A stretch of 64,000 nucleotides of DNA from Craspedostauros australis (taxonomy: Eukaryota; Bacillariophyta; Bacillariophyceae; Mastogloiales; Achnanthaceae): the NCBI GenBank assembly GCA_026770025.1, contig JAMXDE010000080.1:57912-121911 (forward strand), in the 5' to 3' direction. The translations under genes were made by a program, and so were the position numbers. Under the pieces are notes generated by a model, which was given only the letters and a program-made list of their open reading frames with translations, was not told where the DNA came from and did no database searches. Of this stretch, positions 1 through 11,300 are shown piece by piece; within the stretch, counting starts at the first letter, position 1, and each line of letters opens with the position of its first letter.

Positions 1-3000
1 GGTCCGAACCCAGCATTAAGTAGTTGCTTCTCCGTGGAGTAATTTTCTCCCGCATTGTCACATCTCACATTTTTCACGCTCACTTGTTGATTCGCCTGAA
101 GCCACCGTAATAACCCCACCATCTTGGATCCGACGTCACTCTTTTCTCTCACAAAGAAACTCCAGCAGTAATCACTGTAATCGTCGATAACCAGAAGCCA
201 GTATTTGCCTCGGCCGAAACTGTACGTCTGAACACTCGATGTGTCCATGAACAGTCGCTCTCCGACTTTTTTTGCTCTCGGCTGTAGAGTCTTCGTCAAT
301 CCTCTTTGTCGCGATTTGCCGATCGCGCAATCCACACAAGCGTTCAGCTTCCCTGTGACATTCCATCCGTATCGTCCCGCAGTGCGAGAGATGGTGTAAG
401 TGTCAACATGGTCTAACATTTTATGGATTTTGTTGATGTCGATCGGTTTCTTCGTCGACACCCCGACGTTGGCTTGATCGTCGTGTGCTGGAGCGGCTAT
501 CATGTTCACGCCGCTCACAAATCCGCTGTGCGTCGCCATGATGCGATCGAAGCGAATGCGTTGTCCCTTCTTCTCCAAGGACATGATCACACCTCGGTTG
601 CTGATATCGAAACCGTTTTCGAGAGCCTTGTTGATGCTCAAGAGGTTGACCCATAGCTCAGGCACGTACTTCACCGACTTGAGGAGGATGATTGCAGTAT
701 CGCCATTCTTCTGCATGACCTTCATCCGCTTGTTCCCCACCTTGGTTGCCCTGAGGTATCGACCGCTGCCTACCTTGATGGAATGATTCGCTGTGCGCAC
801 GTTGGTCATGCCCTCGTCGTTGTTCGTGAGGTGACAGGAGGCGCCGGAATCTCCCAACCAGGTGTTGGCCTCGTGGCGGTCGGGTGCGATGGTCGACTTG
901 CGCGTATCGACGTCGTCCAAGTCGCTGATCACCATTGCCATTTCGTGGCCGTTGGCATCGCTGTATAGTGTTAACTCGCAGTGGGTACGATAATCACGGA
1001 CGCCGTTGATGCTCGGATGGTGCATCCACATCAGCTGCTCCGATGCGATGCTGCTCATTTCTCCGATTAGCGCTTGTTGGATTGGTTGACAGCGAACGCT
1101 CTCTAGCATTCCGTTCATCCGGTATGCGTTGACACAGATGTCGAGTGCGCCTCGCACTCCGATTTGGTGCATAAAGTAGTACAGGGAGCGTGGCTCCACC
1201 CCTGTCAGTCTGAGGGTTGCGATGTCATGCACTGCGTCGAAGCAGATGAGGGAGAGTTCGGACCGGACGTCGTTTGGTGAAAGGACGTTGCTCAGCGAGC
1301 ATCGGGCGGTCTCGAACAACATTCCACTCGTCTCATCTAGCACCTCTCTGCGTACCATCCTTTTGCCTTCGTTTCTAGGCACGGCACCTCTTGGCTCGTT
1401 GGCGAGTTGGATGAAGAAAGGAATGTTTGGGCAGTCTACGCACCATGCGTAGAGAGGCCCGCGCTTGAGGCACAATGGACACCATCCGTTGTTCATGTCG
1501 CGACGTGCTGACTCCTCGATCATGCCGTCGAGTGCGCTTGGACGGGTTGAGAGAGTATAAACCGGTTCGTTGATGGCGCGGTCGATGTTGTCGTTGTCGA
1601 CTCCTGTCATCGCCATCTCCGTTACGTCTGCGTCTTCCTCATCTGTAGTTCCCTCGTGGTACTCTACGACCACATCATCGGGGTCCTCTGTTTCTACGTC
1701 AGATGAAAAGAGCTCGTCTTTGATCATCTCCCCATCGTTGATAGGGGGCCCGTAGTATCCGTACTCTCGTGGAGAGTGCTTGGCCATATCCTCGGAAGTC
1801 CACGCTCTCTCCGCGTTGGATGTTCCGCTCTCGAAGCTGGCGGTTCCGTCGACGTCGATCGTGATGAACGCCATGTCGTCCATCATCACGTCATCATCGT
1901 GTGAAATCACACGGTCCTGTGTGGTCACATTTCTGTCTTGGTTCGCGAATTCGGTGATTTTGTTGAGTTTTTCGCTGATCACACTTTCGTCTTCGGTCGC
2001 GTCTTCGTTGATGAACACACACATCATATCGTCTGATGCGGTGAGTGCGACGTCGTCGACTCCATCCATTCCGTCGGTAGCGACGTTGGCAGAGTCTGCC
2101 TCCTTAATAGCGGCCCTGAGCTTGAAGCATTGCACAATCTTGTGCCCCTTCTTGCCACAGTAGTTGCATTCCCCGTTGAATTTGGGTTTGCCTCCGCCGT
2201 TGCCTTGGCCCTTCGACTTGTTCTTGCCGTTGCCCTTCTTGGCTGCGGAGCGACAATCCGCCTTCTTATGGCCGTAGGCGCCACAGTTGCGACAGTTGCC
2301 CTTGAAGCTCCCAATCGCTGCGAGTGCCATCTCCTCCTTGCTGTTGTTGCCGCCGCGGTTGGAGTTGCCTCCTTTGATGTTGCGGCCGTCGTAGGTGGCA
2401 CTCATGGTCTCGCGGATGTCTTCGATGGTCATGGTCTCTTCCTTTCCGAGGAATCTGAGTTCTATGATCTTCACATCCATTTCGTACTCCTTGCCAAGGG
2501 CGTTGAGCACGAGCATGTGGTACTGCTGCATATCCATGTTGATACCAGCGTTTCCGAGGCGATTGCGCAGCACTTCCATTTTGGTGAGGAACGTGTCTGG
2601 GTTCTCGCCCTTCTTCAATCGCATCCCATTGAGTTGAGCCAACAACTTTGCCTTCATAGGCGCGGTTCGTTGCTCGTAGATGCGCTCAAGAGCCTTCCAC
2701 GCCTTGCGCGGGTCTCCACTCTCAGTGAGACTGCCCTTAGTCCCCACCACAGCCATGAAGGCGACATCGCCTTCCGTGGTTTCGTGGTTGATAGCCACGG
2801 TCAGTTCTTCGAACGCATACTTAGCCAGCATCCTCTTGTATTCTCCCTTTTCCGCACGGGTCATGGAGGATACTTTCTTCGGTTCACTCGCGCCTTCCTC
2901 CGTTTTAGGAACGGGAGCCAAGGGGTCTGAGCTGAACGGAGCTGGCTTCACTACTACATCATCGAAGTCCATGAGGTAAAAATCCCCAAGCCCCTTGCGC

Positions 3001-3098
3001 GTGGCGCGGGTGATGAACTTGATACTCCAGCCTTTCCAACTGGAACGCTTGCCGTCGAAGACGACAACGCGATCAGACTTGAAGAGGTGGGAGCTCAT
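1..3098 (-). CDS. Copia gag-pol polyprotein (gag, protease, integrase), C-terminus outside window
   Basis: The frame is open for about 1032 codons, from an ATG at 3098-3096 to the window edge. Its start MSSHLFKSDRVVVFDGK gives a gag domain of the copia type. Two CCHC zinc knuckles follow at about 2330-2110 (CRNCGAYGHKKADC and CNYCGKKGHKIVQC), then an acidic spacer. The aspartic protease motif DSGAS is at about residue 750 (near 851-837). The integrase carries GERLFMDTSS, the IDDYSDYCWSFF strand and RCDNAGEN, and ends at the window border. By homology, gag packages the RNA, the protease matures the polyprotein and integrase inserts the cDNA. I saw no stop in this frame, so this copy may be coding-competent, but its 3' half is not visible. 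Confidence 0.9.
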   Translation of the reverse strand, partial: MSSHLFKSDRVVVFDGKRSSWKGWSIKFITRATRKGLGDFYLMDFDDVVVKPAPFSSDPLAPVPKTEEGASEPKKVSSMTRAEKGEYKRMLAKYAFEELTVAINHETTEGDVAFMAVVGTKGSLTESGDPRKAWKALERIYEQRTAPMKAKLLAQLNGMRLKKGENPDTFLTKMEVLRNRLGNAGINMDMQQYHMLVLNALGKEYEMDVKIIELRFLGKEETMTIEDIRETMSATYDGRNIKGGNSNRGGNNSKEEMALAAIGSFKGNCRNCGAYGHKKADCRSAAKKGNGKNKSKGQGNGGGKPKFNGECNYCGKKGHKIVQCFKLRAAIKEADSANVATDGMDGVDDVALTASDDMMCVFINEDATEDESVISEKLNKITEFANQDRNVTTQDRVISHDDDVMMDDMAFITIDVDGTASFESGTSNAERAWTSEDMAKHSPREYGYYGPPINDGEMIKDELFSSDVETEDPDDVVVEYHEGTTDEEDADVTEMAMTGVDNDNIDRAINEPVYTLSTRPSALDGMIEESARRDMNNGWCPLCLKRGPLYAWCVDCPNIPFFIQLANEPRGAVPRNEGKRMVRREVLDETSGMLFETARCSLSNVLSPNDVRSELSLICFDAVHDIATLRLTGVEPRSLYYFMHQIGVRGALDICVNAYRMNGMLESVRCQPIQQALIGEMSSIASEQLMWMHHPSINGVRDYRTHCELTLYSDANGHEMAMVISDLDDVDTRKSTIAPDRHEANTWLGDSGASCHLTNNDEGMTNVRTANHSIKVGSGRYLRATKVGNKRMKVMQKNGDTAIILLKSVKYVPELWVNLLSINKALENGFDISNRGVIMSLEKKGQRIRFDRIMATHSGFVSGVNMIAAPAHDDQANVGVSTKKPIDINKIHKMLDHVDTYTISRTAGRYGWNVTGKLNACVDCAIGKSRQRGLTKTLQPRAKKVGERLFMDTSSVQTYSFGRGKYWLLVIDDYSDYCWSFFVREKSDVGSKMVGLLRWLQANQQVSVKNVRCDNAGENYSTEKQLLNAGFG

Positions 3099-3180
3099 GG
3101 TCGAAGTAGTGGTGGTGATGTTCGTTGCTGTGTTGGTGGGTGATGGAAACGTTGGATTTCAATCGTAACGTTTCGAAACG

Positions 3181-3934
3181 TGTTGGAAATCCGGGGTTAG
3201 GTAGTAGACTAATCTGTTATCAATCTGTACCAATTTAGAACTGTGAGAACAAACTCCTTGACTCTCCAATTCCAATTCAGCAGCAAGTGTAATCTGTAGC
3301 AGTTCACCATGATCATGCACTTGTCCATGGTTGCTTTCATCTGCTTCATCAGCTTGCTCTCATGCTCTCTTCTGCAGATTCATCATGCATTCTCGTGGTG
3401 ATTGCATCTTCTACATTCGAGCAGCATCTCTCATAGACGCACAGGTACCTTCAGCATGGGTCTCAGTCTGATCGATCCCACTTGACCTTCGGTTCCTCAG
3501 TATTCCTCCTGCGCCATCATCACATACTCACCGGTCATGTTCGTTCCATGTCGCGTCGTCAATCGTGCTCTTGAGCGGATAGGGGCATCGCTTCCGTTTC
3601 TCTTTCTCAGAGAAGCGATCCCTTGTCCGTCGATGCGCATCGACTTGTCTGATATATATCGACAGATTCGCCCATAGTCTTGGCTCATGTGCGAATACAT
3701 CCCTAGAGGTCGACCCATAGGTTCGCCCTCATCACAGCGGTGGTACATGGATAGGCTCCATGGTGGGACATGACTGATGTTGATATCATTCATGAACAGA
3801 GGGTTGATGGGAGACAGGCTGCAAGGTGGTCCGAGTGTTACCAACGAAGTTGACCTTGTCGAGTTGTGAAGATATTATTGGGAGGTGCGGCAATCATGGG
3901 TATCTTGGTAAAAGCGTACCCCCGATTCCTGACA
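3181..3934 (-). repeat. 5' LTR of the minus-strand family-B copia element
   Basis: The 754-bp LTR begins TGTCAGGAATCGGGGG in element orientation (right side, base 3934) and ends GGATTTCCAACA (left side, base 3181), with the expected TG/CA ends. Both ends and scattered internal segments match the 644-bp LTR at 26541-27184. The outer 5-bp flank is GGTAA (3935-3939). Its partner lies outside the window, so the target duplication cannot be tested. Confidence 0.85.
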
Positions 3935-5090
3935 GGTAATTGTACGAGGCTTGTTTGAGACACGCACGAAAGAAGACCATGTGTGGCACATGTATCTCCG
4001 CCACTGTTTTACAACCCTTTGTCAAGTCCATAGACATCCACATGTTCCACACACAGGATCCAAGCCACATCTTCGACGGCCGAGGTCTGTCCGTCGATTG
4101 GTGATACACGACCAATGTCGCAACAACCAACCATCAACAGGCACGATGTGACACCAACACGGACAACCAGCACAAGGATGCCACACAACAACATGAAGAA
4201 AGACGAAGAGAAATGATGCAGGTAGACGCTCTCTAGACGCAAACCGCTGCAATGTAAATGTCAAAATAATGATGATACGATGACAATCAAAGTGTATCTA
4301 CCACCAATTCTGATGTATTTTCATACGACGAATACGGTGGATCAATTGCCATTGGAATCGAAGCATTGTGTGCAATAGTATAAAATGCGCGCTCACATCA
4401 AGTGCTGCATGAGTGCGCTTCAATTTTGGCACTAGCATGTAAAGCACAGGAACCAGAAGTGAATTTGCGGTTGCAACGTCCGTATGCATCGCGTAGAGCA
4501 AAAACCGTGTTGTTTTCACGCAGTGGGGTGTCATGTTTGCGTTGGGGTCTGTTTTTTTGGGATTTTGACCCCCCCCCTGAGGGGCCGGAATTCTGCCTTT
4601 AAAGGCATTTTTGGCCCTCTGCGAACCCCCCGATCTGCCTTTAAAAGCAGGCGCACTAAGAACGCCGTGAAACAAAACTCACCATGGATATCACATGTAA
4701 AATGAAGCCACCCCTGGAACCTGTCGTGGTGACAACCAGTGGGGAGCTCTCCCCAAATGTTCGCGTTCGCGTTGGATCTTGGAGGGACTGAAATAATCAA
4801 ATTAATCATACAATGACGTCATCAATACTGTCTAGCCTTATCTATGCTGTTGAGTAGCCTTCCTCGGTGGAAGACTATGACAACAGGAAGTTCCTTCCTC
4901 TCCACTTGTTGTTTCCATTCACAGCAAACAAAAATGAATGCTCAACGCTTCCACATGCATGTTCGTGCTTGTTGGTATCACTGCCTACTGTTCCGTTTCA
5001 GTGTTTCTGTCATACAGGTCATGTGTAGCACTTGCCTTGCATGTGTTCCCACTCTAGATTTCCCCAAAGCACAGCCCCAACCCTCCTCCA
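3935..5090. other. Intergenic, no gene recognised
   Basis: Short frames occur on both strands but none has recognisable motifs. At about 4550-4660 there is a T-run, then a C-run, then a G/C-rich stretch with two copies of CTGCCTTTAAA about 57 bp apart (4595 and 4635). I see no RNA gene. Confidence 0.5.
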
Positions 5091-5345
5091 TCCCCAGACC
5101 GCTGCCGGCCCATCCACTGGCAGGCAGAGGTGATCCACGAGCTATGGCACATGATGCTGCAACAGCGGTCTAGTCGGAACTACGCGCTTCACGAGGAAGG
5201 AGAGCGCGATGTGATGTCCCAGCGCATGGGATTTTACTTCCAAACACTCCAAGAGCTGCCACCATGGCCCATCCCCACCCACCTTTGCCAGCTCGCCCAG
5301 CAGGTCCCAACGTCGCAGCCACGACAGGCACAATGGCTGTTCACT
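5091..5345 (+). pseudogene. Possible host exon truncated by the family-A LTR
   Basis: An open frame runs for about 85 codons and stops making sense exactly where the LTR begins (5346). It contains WQAEVIHELWHMMLQQRSS and, further on, MSQRMGFYFQTLQELPPW. This composition looks more like protein than the surrounding sequence does. I do not recognise the family. There is no convincing start codon. A pyrimidine/CAG context upstream (near 5060-5100) could be an acceptor site, which would make this the start of an internal exon. The continuation is not found on the far side of the copia element. This is low-confidence and could be a chance frame. Confidence 0.3.
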
Positions 5346-6134
5346 TGTCGAGATGTACATGTGAGTATATGTCAAGATGTACGTGTATATGTGCATCGTT
5401 CACCCGCTATTCTCTCATACACACTTGGACGGTATAACTATACTCATGTCGATAGTATACTGTGATTCGTCAGAATTACAGGGGAAATGGAACACACGAA
5501 AAGGGGCAAGATTTCTGGAGGAAATTTGCAAATGACGATTTCTGAGAGAATCAGAAGATCGTCCGTCCATGCATCAATGGTACCAAGAGAATCTCGAGGT
5601 ACTTCCCAACTAAACCTCAGATGACGATATCATCTGACAGACTACTGCATCACCAATGGAACGTGACATCTGGAGAGCAGAAGGACGCCTACTGACGTCA
5701 ACAGGATGTCAACATGTCACCACGTCGACATCTGTCTCCAAGTCAGAACAGGAGGTGAAGATACGATGACCCATGAAGATCATGGATACTGAAGGTAAAC
5801 TTCAAATGGTAAGTACTCATGGAGTAGAAGCCAGTACTGAATGAACAGAGTGTCGAATGCGGAGCACGCATCGAACACGGAGCATCGTGTAGCACGAGCA
5901 CACGATGATGAGAGAGAGAGAGAATACAGAGAGGAGCGAGAGAGGATCTCGCGTACTAACTCATAGTCGGAGACTGAATCAACAAAACAGATTAAAGCGC
6001 CGAGAGCATCGGGCAAGAGAACAAACGGACACCAAGAGTATCGGAGTGCCAACGTAATGAAATAGCAAACAGACGACTATCAACCAATACCATCTTCCAC
6101 GTTCGTAGGTTACCGTGAGCGGAACTTGCCAACA
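5346..6134 (+). repeat. 5' LTR, copia family A
   Basis: 789 bp, beginning TGTCGAGATGTACATG and ending GGAACTTGCCAACA. Other copies of the same LTR are at 12485-13279 and, as a split solo LTR, at 46860-47031 plus 51143-51771. A more diverged relative lies at 49011-49792. An internal GA-rich stretch (near 5905-5945) is kept in the three better-preserved copies. Confidence 0.93.
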
Positions 6135-6216
6135 CATTTATAAACGATAGATCAGGGCGAGCCCGCGAATCGTATCGTGCGAGGAAGACGAACATCATTC
6201 AAGAGCAGCAGGCTGA

Positions 6217-8316
6217 ATGAGCGAGGAAGAGGAATTGAAAGAGATCCCTCTGTCCAATCCGACTATCAAGAGAGAAGAAGGTGCAAGTGAGACTCCACCA
6301 CGACAAGAGAAGGAAGCAGCTGCGGCTACTGTCCTATCAGGCGCAGACGCAAGCGCAATCGACGAGACCGAAGAAGAACGGTCTGCAAGACTACATCGTA
6401 AGGAGAAGAGGATTCTCGAGGCGATCAAGCAAGAGGAGACTGGTGTGACGAAGAGCATTCGCACAGCCAAACAGGGTGGGAAAAGTGAGACACCACCAGG
6501 AGGAGAATTTGTGACGAAAACAATCTCCGCGCAACAACAAGCGAAATTCGAAAAAGTGACAACACAGAAACTGACGGAAATCAAGGGCGCGAGCGCACCA
6601 ACGACGAAACAACGAATCAACATGGCGACATCAGCCAACATGAACAAGCGACGCATCAAGGCGCCGATGTTCAGCGGTGAACAGGAAGACTACAGCGCAT
6701 GGGAGTCCCAAGCGAAGGCATACGCTCGTGCACAGAAGACGAGAGACGTGATGTTGGGCAAGACCAAAGTGCCAACAGTGAGCGAGATCGCGGCAGCCGC
6801 CGATGAAGACAAGGAAGCGATGGAGGAGATCTACGAACTGGGATGTGACTGCTTCAGCGATCTAATCCTCATGATGGATGCAGAGAAAGGAAAGGGTAAG
6901 CAAGCCATCCAGTACATCAACCAATGCATCTCCGACGACTACCCCGAAGGAGATGCACACGGAGCGTGGAACGTTCTCGCGGAGAAGTTCCAACCATCCG
7001 ACGCAGTAACGAAGATCAAACTCAAGCGCCAATTCAACAACGAAAAGATGAAGAGAGACACGGACCCCGACATCTACATCACGCAACTCGAGAGTCTACG
7101 ATCGCGTCTCCACGATGTCAAGTACGAGATCACAGACGAGGAAATGATCATGCAGATCCTCAGCACGGTGAGTAACGAGTACAGAACTCACATCGTGAAC
7201 TTCCAACACCAACTCACGTTCAATCCGGAACTGGTCACCATCAACACGGTCAGAGGAGTACTTCGTACTGCATACGCCACGCACAGAGGAGGCAAAGCAT
7301 ACGTCGACGACTTCCAAGACAGTAACACGAAGAGCAACGACACCGGCTTCACAAGCACCGGTAACTTCAAAGGTACTTGTCACAACTGTGGCGTGTATGG
7401 TCATAGATCCGCCGATTGCCCAGAACGCAAGAAACCGAACAACAAGAAAAACAACAACAACAACAACAAGATGAACGGAAAACGCAACAAGGGAAGCGGC
7501 TTCAAGGGCAAGTGCAACTACTGCGGCATCTTCGGACACCGCGAGGCGGAGTGCCGAAAGAAGAAGTTCAACGAGAAGAAGAAGGCCGACGAACAGGCCA
7601 ACACAGCAACGCAAGGACACGACAAGAGCGGGCACGAGATGGTACTCTCTGCGAAGGACATGCCGCTCTGCATGTTGGTGTCCGACGACTACATCGAAGA
7701 CTCCTTCTTCGATAACTTCGAATACGTTGGGAGTGACGACGAAGTGCAGGATGATGAGATCATCCCGGAGTGGCTCAGCGAGGAGCCAATCATCCACGAG
7801 GTGGATCCAAGACGCGAAGTGAGCTACGAATGCTGCTTCAACGCGCACGACCTGATCGGTTCATACGGCGACGAAGCTGAGATGGACGACGAGGCCAACG
7901 ATAGCGACATCGAAGAGGCCATGAGCGATGACGACGACGACGCCGACGAGGACGGCGCAGATGAAGACGATGAGGCGGACCGCGGCGCGGCGCCTCCTCC
8001 TCAAGCTGGGAGATACGAGAGAACGGGAACCTTCATCAATCAAGGCGAAACGCGCCGCGCCGCGGCGCCGCCTCCTCCAGCGGCGGGGAACAACAGATCG
8101 GGCATCTTCGACGAGGATGACAGCGACGAATCCGAGGACGGCAATCATCCAGACGACAGCTTCAATCCAAACGAGCGTGTCGTCTACCCAGGGAATATCG
8201 ACTTCCCACCAATCGATGATCCCAACAGGTCCAATTACCTCCTCAGTCACAGCACCATCCCGAATGCAACAGCAACAGCATTGATAATCCAAAGCAACTC
8301 ATCTTCGATGCAGTGA
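6217..8316 (+). CDS. Copia Gag, family A
   Basis: 699 aa, starting at the ATG of TGAATGAGCGAGG; the preceding TGA in the same frame fixes the start. The N-terminal 150 residues are charged. A copia gag domain follows (APMFSGEQEDYSAWESQAKA onward), then two CCHC zinc knuckles (CHNCGVYGHRSADC and CNYCGIFGHREAEC) separated by a K/N-rich linker. The C-terminal third is strongly acidic with proline-rich patches. By family, it forms the virus-like particle and binds element RNA. The ORF ends in TGA, which overlaps the pol ATG by one base (TGATG). Family-B elements here carry gag and protease in one frame, so the split is specific to family A. Confidence 0.9.
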   Translation: MSEEEELKEIPLSNPTIKREEGASETPPRQEKEAAAATVLSGADASAIDETEEERSARLHRKEKRILEAIKQEETGVTKSIRTAKQGGKSETPPGGEFVTKTISAQQQAKFEKVTTQKLTEIKGASAPTTKQRINMATSANMNKRRIKAPMFSGEQEDYSAWESQAKAYARAQKTRDVMLGKTKVPTVSEIAAAADEDKEAMEEIYELGCDCFSDLILMMDAEKGKGKQAIQYINQCISDDYPEGDAHGAWNVLAEKFQPSDAVTKIKLKRQFNNEKMKRDTDPDIYITQLESLRSRLHDVKYEITDEEMIMQILSTVSNEYRTHIVNFQHQLTFNPELVTINTVRGVLRTAYATHRGGKAYVDDFQDSNTKSNDTGFTSTGNFKGTCHNCGVYGHRSADCPERKKPNNKKNNNNNNKMNGKRNKGSGFKGKCNYCGIFGHREAECRKKKFNEKKKADEQANTATQGHDKSGHEMVLSAKDMPLCMLVSDDYIEDSFFDNFEYVGSDDEVQDDEIIPEWLSEEPIIHEVDPRREVSYECCFNAHDLIGSYGDEAEMDDEANDSDIEEAMSDDDDDADEDGADEDDEADRGAAPPPQAGRYERTGTFINQGETRRAAAPPPPAAGNNRSGIFDEDDSDESEDGNHPDDSFNPNERVVYPGNIDFPPIDDPNRSNYLLSHSTIPNATATALIIQSNSSSMQ

Positions 8317-11300
8317 TGGAAGCAGGAGTGAGCCTGTTCCCAGGAGTCGCACAAGGAGTGCTGAGACCAATATGGGTGAACATGATGGGATCCATCCTAT
8401 CCGAGAACTTCAGATCGATCGAAGAGATTCTCGCCAATTCGGTTGTGATCAATCGCATACTGGAAGCAGCCGAGACAGAGACGATTCCAGAGACGGATCT
8501 CCATTACATCCTTGGAGGATGTATGCGCGTACTCTTACGCGAACGACCACGCGTCCATCCATACGATCCTGTTACAGGATCACATCGAAACAACACAATT
8601 CCATCGGACTACGCGCAACTACCCGATGACATGGATGACGGAGATCATCATCCTCCATACAACGAAGATGGAGTCCACGAAGACGACGACGACGGCAGCT
8701 TCAACGACGAGATAGCTGCGGCAGCTGTGGAGCAACTCCACGAGCTGAGCACCAAGTACAAGGACAAGGTCAACAAGGACACCTGGCTCGCCGACAGCGG
8801 AGCTTCGTGTCACATCGTCAACTCGGACGCCGCTCTCTTCAACGTGCGGCACATCAAGTCCTTCGTCCAAGTGGGAGACAGCACGAAGCTGGATTCTCCC
8901 AAGATGGGATCCATTCGCTTGAAGGTCAAGCAGCGAGACAACACTGGCCACATCATCCGACTCGATGATGTGAAGTACACACCAAAAATGGCGGTGAACC
9001 TTTTCTCCACGAACAAGGCTCTGTACAACGGTTACCAGCTTGGTAACAACGGCATTCTGATGGACATCATCAACGGATCCGGAACGAAGATCGTGTTCGA
9101 TCGAGTCTTCCCCACATCCAACGGATTCATCACGGGAGTGCAGATGCATCCCATCATGCCAACAGACGACGACAAGGCTTGCACAGCCATCGTCAAGAAT
9201 CCATCCAAGGAGATCAGCGCGGTGAACCTGCACCGAATGCTCGGACACGCGCCACTCGAAACCATGAAGCGGACGGCCGCTCAGTATGGATGGAAGATTA
9301 TCGGCGAGATGCCGGTATGTCGCGACTGCGCGGTCGCGAACGCAAGAGTGAAGAATATTCCGAAGGCAACCATTCCAAGAGCGACTCGCCGAGGCGAACG
9401 GCTCTTCATTGACATTAGTTACACTAAACACATAAGCTTCGGAGATAAACGCTACTGGACCCTGATCGTGGACGACTGCACTGATCACTGCTGGAGTTTC
9501 TTTCTCAAGAACAAAAGTGATCAACCAGGATACATCAAACGATTCATCCAGACGATCAAGTCACAGACTGGTGACCAACAGATCATCTTCCGAGGTGACA
9601 ACAGCGGAGAGAACAAATCCACGCAGGATATTCTCATCGATGCAGGCCTCAACGTGAAATTCGAATACACGGCATCGAACACGCCGCAACAGAACGGCAG
9701 AGTGGAACGCAAGTTCGCGTACCTCTACATCAAGATCCGCTCCATGCTCAACGGAGCACAGCTCGACGAAGAGTATAGACATGGCCTGTGGGCAGCAGCT
9801 GCTAGCACTGCCACCGCCATCGCCAACATCACCGTAGCGAAGAACCAGAAGGAGTCACCACATCAACAATTCTTCGGCAACGATCCACCATATGCGGATG
9901 CACTCCGCACATTTGGAGAGGTAGGTGTTGTGAAGACCACCTACGGCGGGATCACCGCCAAACTCAAGAACAGAGGAGAAGAGATGGTATTCATCGGATA
10001 TGCACACCAACATGCATCAGGGGTCTACAACATGTATAGACCATCGACCAAGTCACTCATCTGTTCACGGGACATCAAGTGGCTCAACCAATCATACGGA
10101 CAGTTCCGTGGCTGGGCATCAGCACCGAACATATCCAATGAAACAGCAACAACGGACGCAGACGGCTTCACAACCATCGGACGGAAGGGAGCAACGCCAA
10201 GGACGGCAACGCGTCAAACATCGGAAGCGAAGAGAGTATCTTTCGCTGACAGCAACAGGTACTACATTCTATCAGACAGTGATGACGAGGATAATGAGGA
10301 CGACGGAGTAGTGACTCAACTAATCCAGAATGACGAGGAAGATCGGAGCGAATCCAATCATGAGGATGACGAAATCCTACCATCCGGCGACGAAGCCGAC
10401 GATGACGAGACAGGTGTCACTCCTCCGAACACACCAGCGAGGTCTACACATGACACACCATCAAGATCTCCACCAAGCAAACCAAACAAGCATGACATAG
10501 CTAGAAAGGAGAGGATCCGACGTCACGAAGCACAAGGCAGGAAGGGAGAAGCTAATCCCAAGTCAACTGCAGGGAAGAGTATTCCCAGAGCTCTACGCGA
10601 GCTCGCAGACTTCAACGAACGAGGTCGAAAGGAAGAAGGCTACGAGAGCGATCCATCATCCAACGAGTCGAGTGACGAACTCAGTGACGAGATGATCGAC
10701 GACTCCAACAACGAAACTACAGATGATGAAGAAATCGAAGACGAAGATGAAGAGATCGAGATCACTCACCATAGCACAACTGGATTATACGGAATGAATG
10801 CAATCATCACCGAATCACCAGCGATCGACATCGGACTGTCGATGCAGGACAAGAACAAGGAACCAGAGAAGCACATCGAACCTACAACGTTCGACGGAGC
10901 CTTCAATCACCCAGATCCTATCCATCAAAAGGGATATCGAGCAGCCATCAAGAAGGAGTTCGACTCCATGGATACACGAAAGGTGTATAGCAAGATCAAA
11001 CGAGACGCCATTCCACGCGGCCGCAGATGCTGCAAGTGCAAATGGGTCTTCAAGCTGAAGCGTGACGGCACACATCGAGCGCGGCTCGTTGCATGTGGCT
11101 ATTCACAAGTCGCAGGAGTAGACTTCCAAGAGCATTACTCACCCGTCATCCATGACGTGACCTATCGGGTCATGATGGTGATCATGCTAATCAAGAAGAT
11201 GGACTGCGCACTCATCGATGTCGTAACGGCATTCCTACATGGAGACCTCGACGAGGAGATCTACATGAACTGTCCCAACGGGATGGATCATCAACCAAAC

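Larger units (their letters stand above)
1..3934 (-). mobile_element. Ty1/copia retrotransposon, family B, left-truncated by window edge
   Basis: Minus-strand copia element. Its 5' LTR is at 3181-3934, followed by a short leader (3099-3180) and a gag-pol frame that runs off the left edge of the window. The LTR ends (TGTCAGGAATCG and GGATTTCCAACA, read in element orientation) match those of the LTR at 26541-27184. The protein is close to the interrupted element at 13280-26465, so both belong to one family. The 3' half (RT, RNase H, 3' LTR) lies outside the window. Confidence 0.9.

Noticed and set aside
4844-5173. 109-codon + strand frame
   Set aside because: Frame composition changes along its length, and it overlaps the better candidate fragment in another frame; there is no domain.
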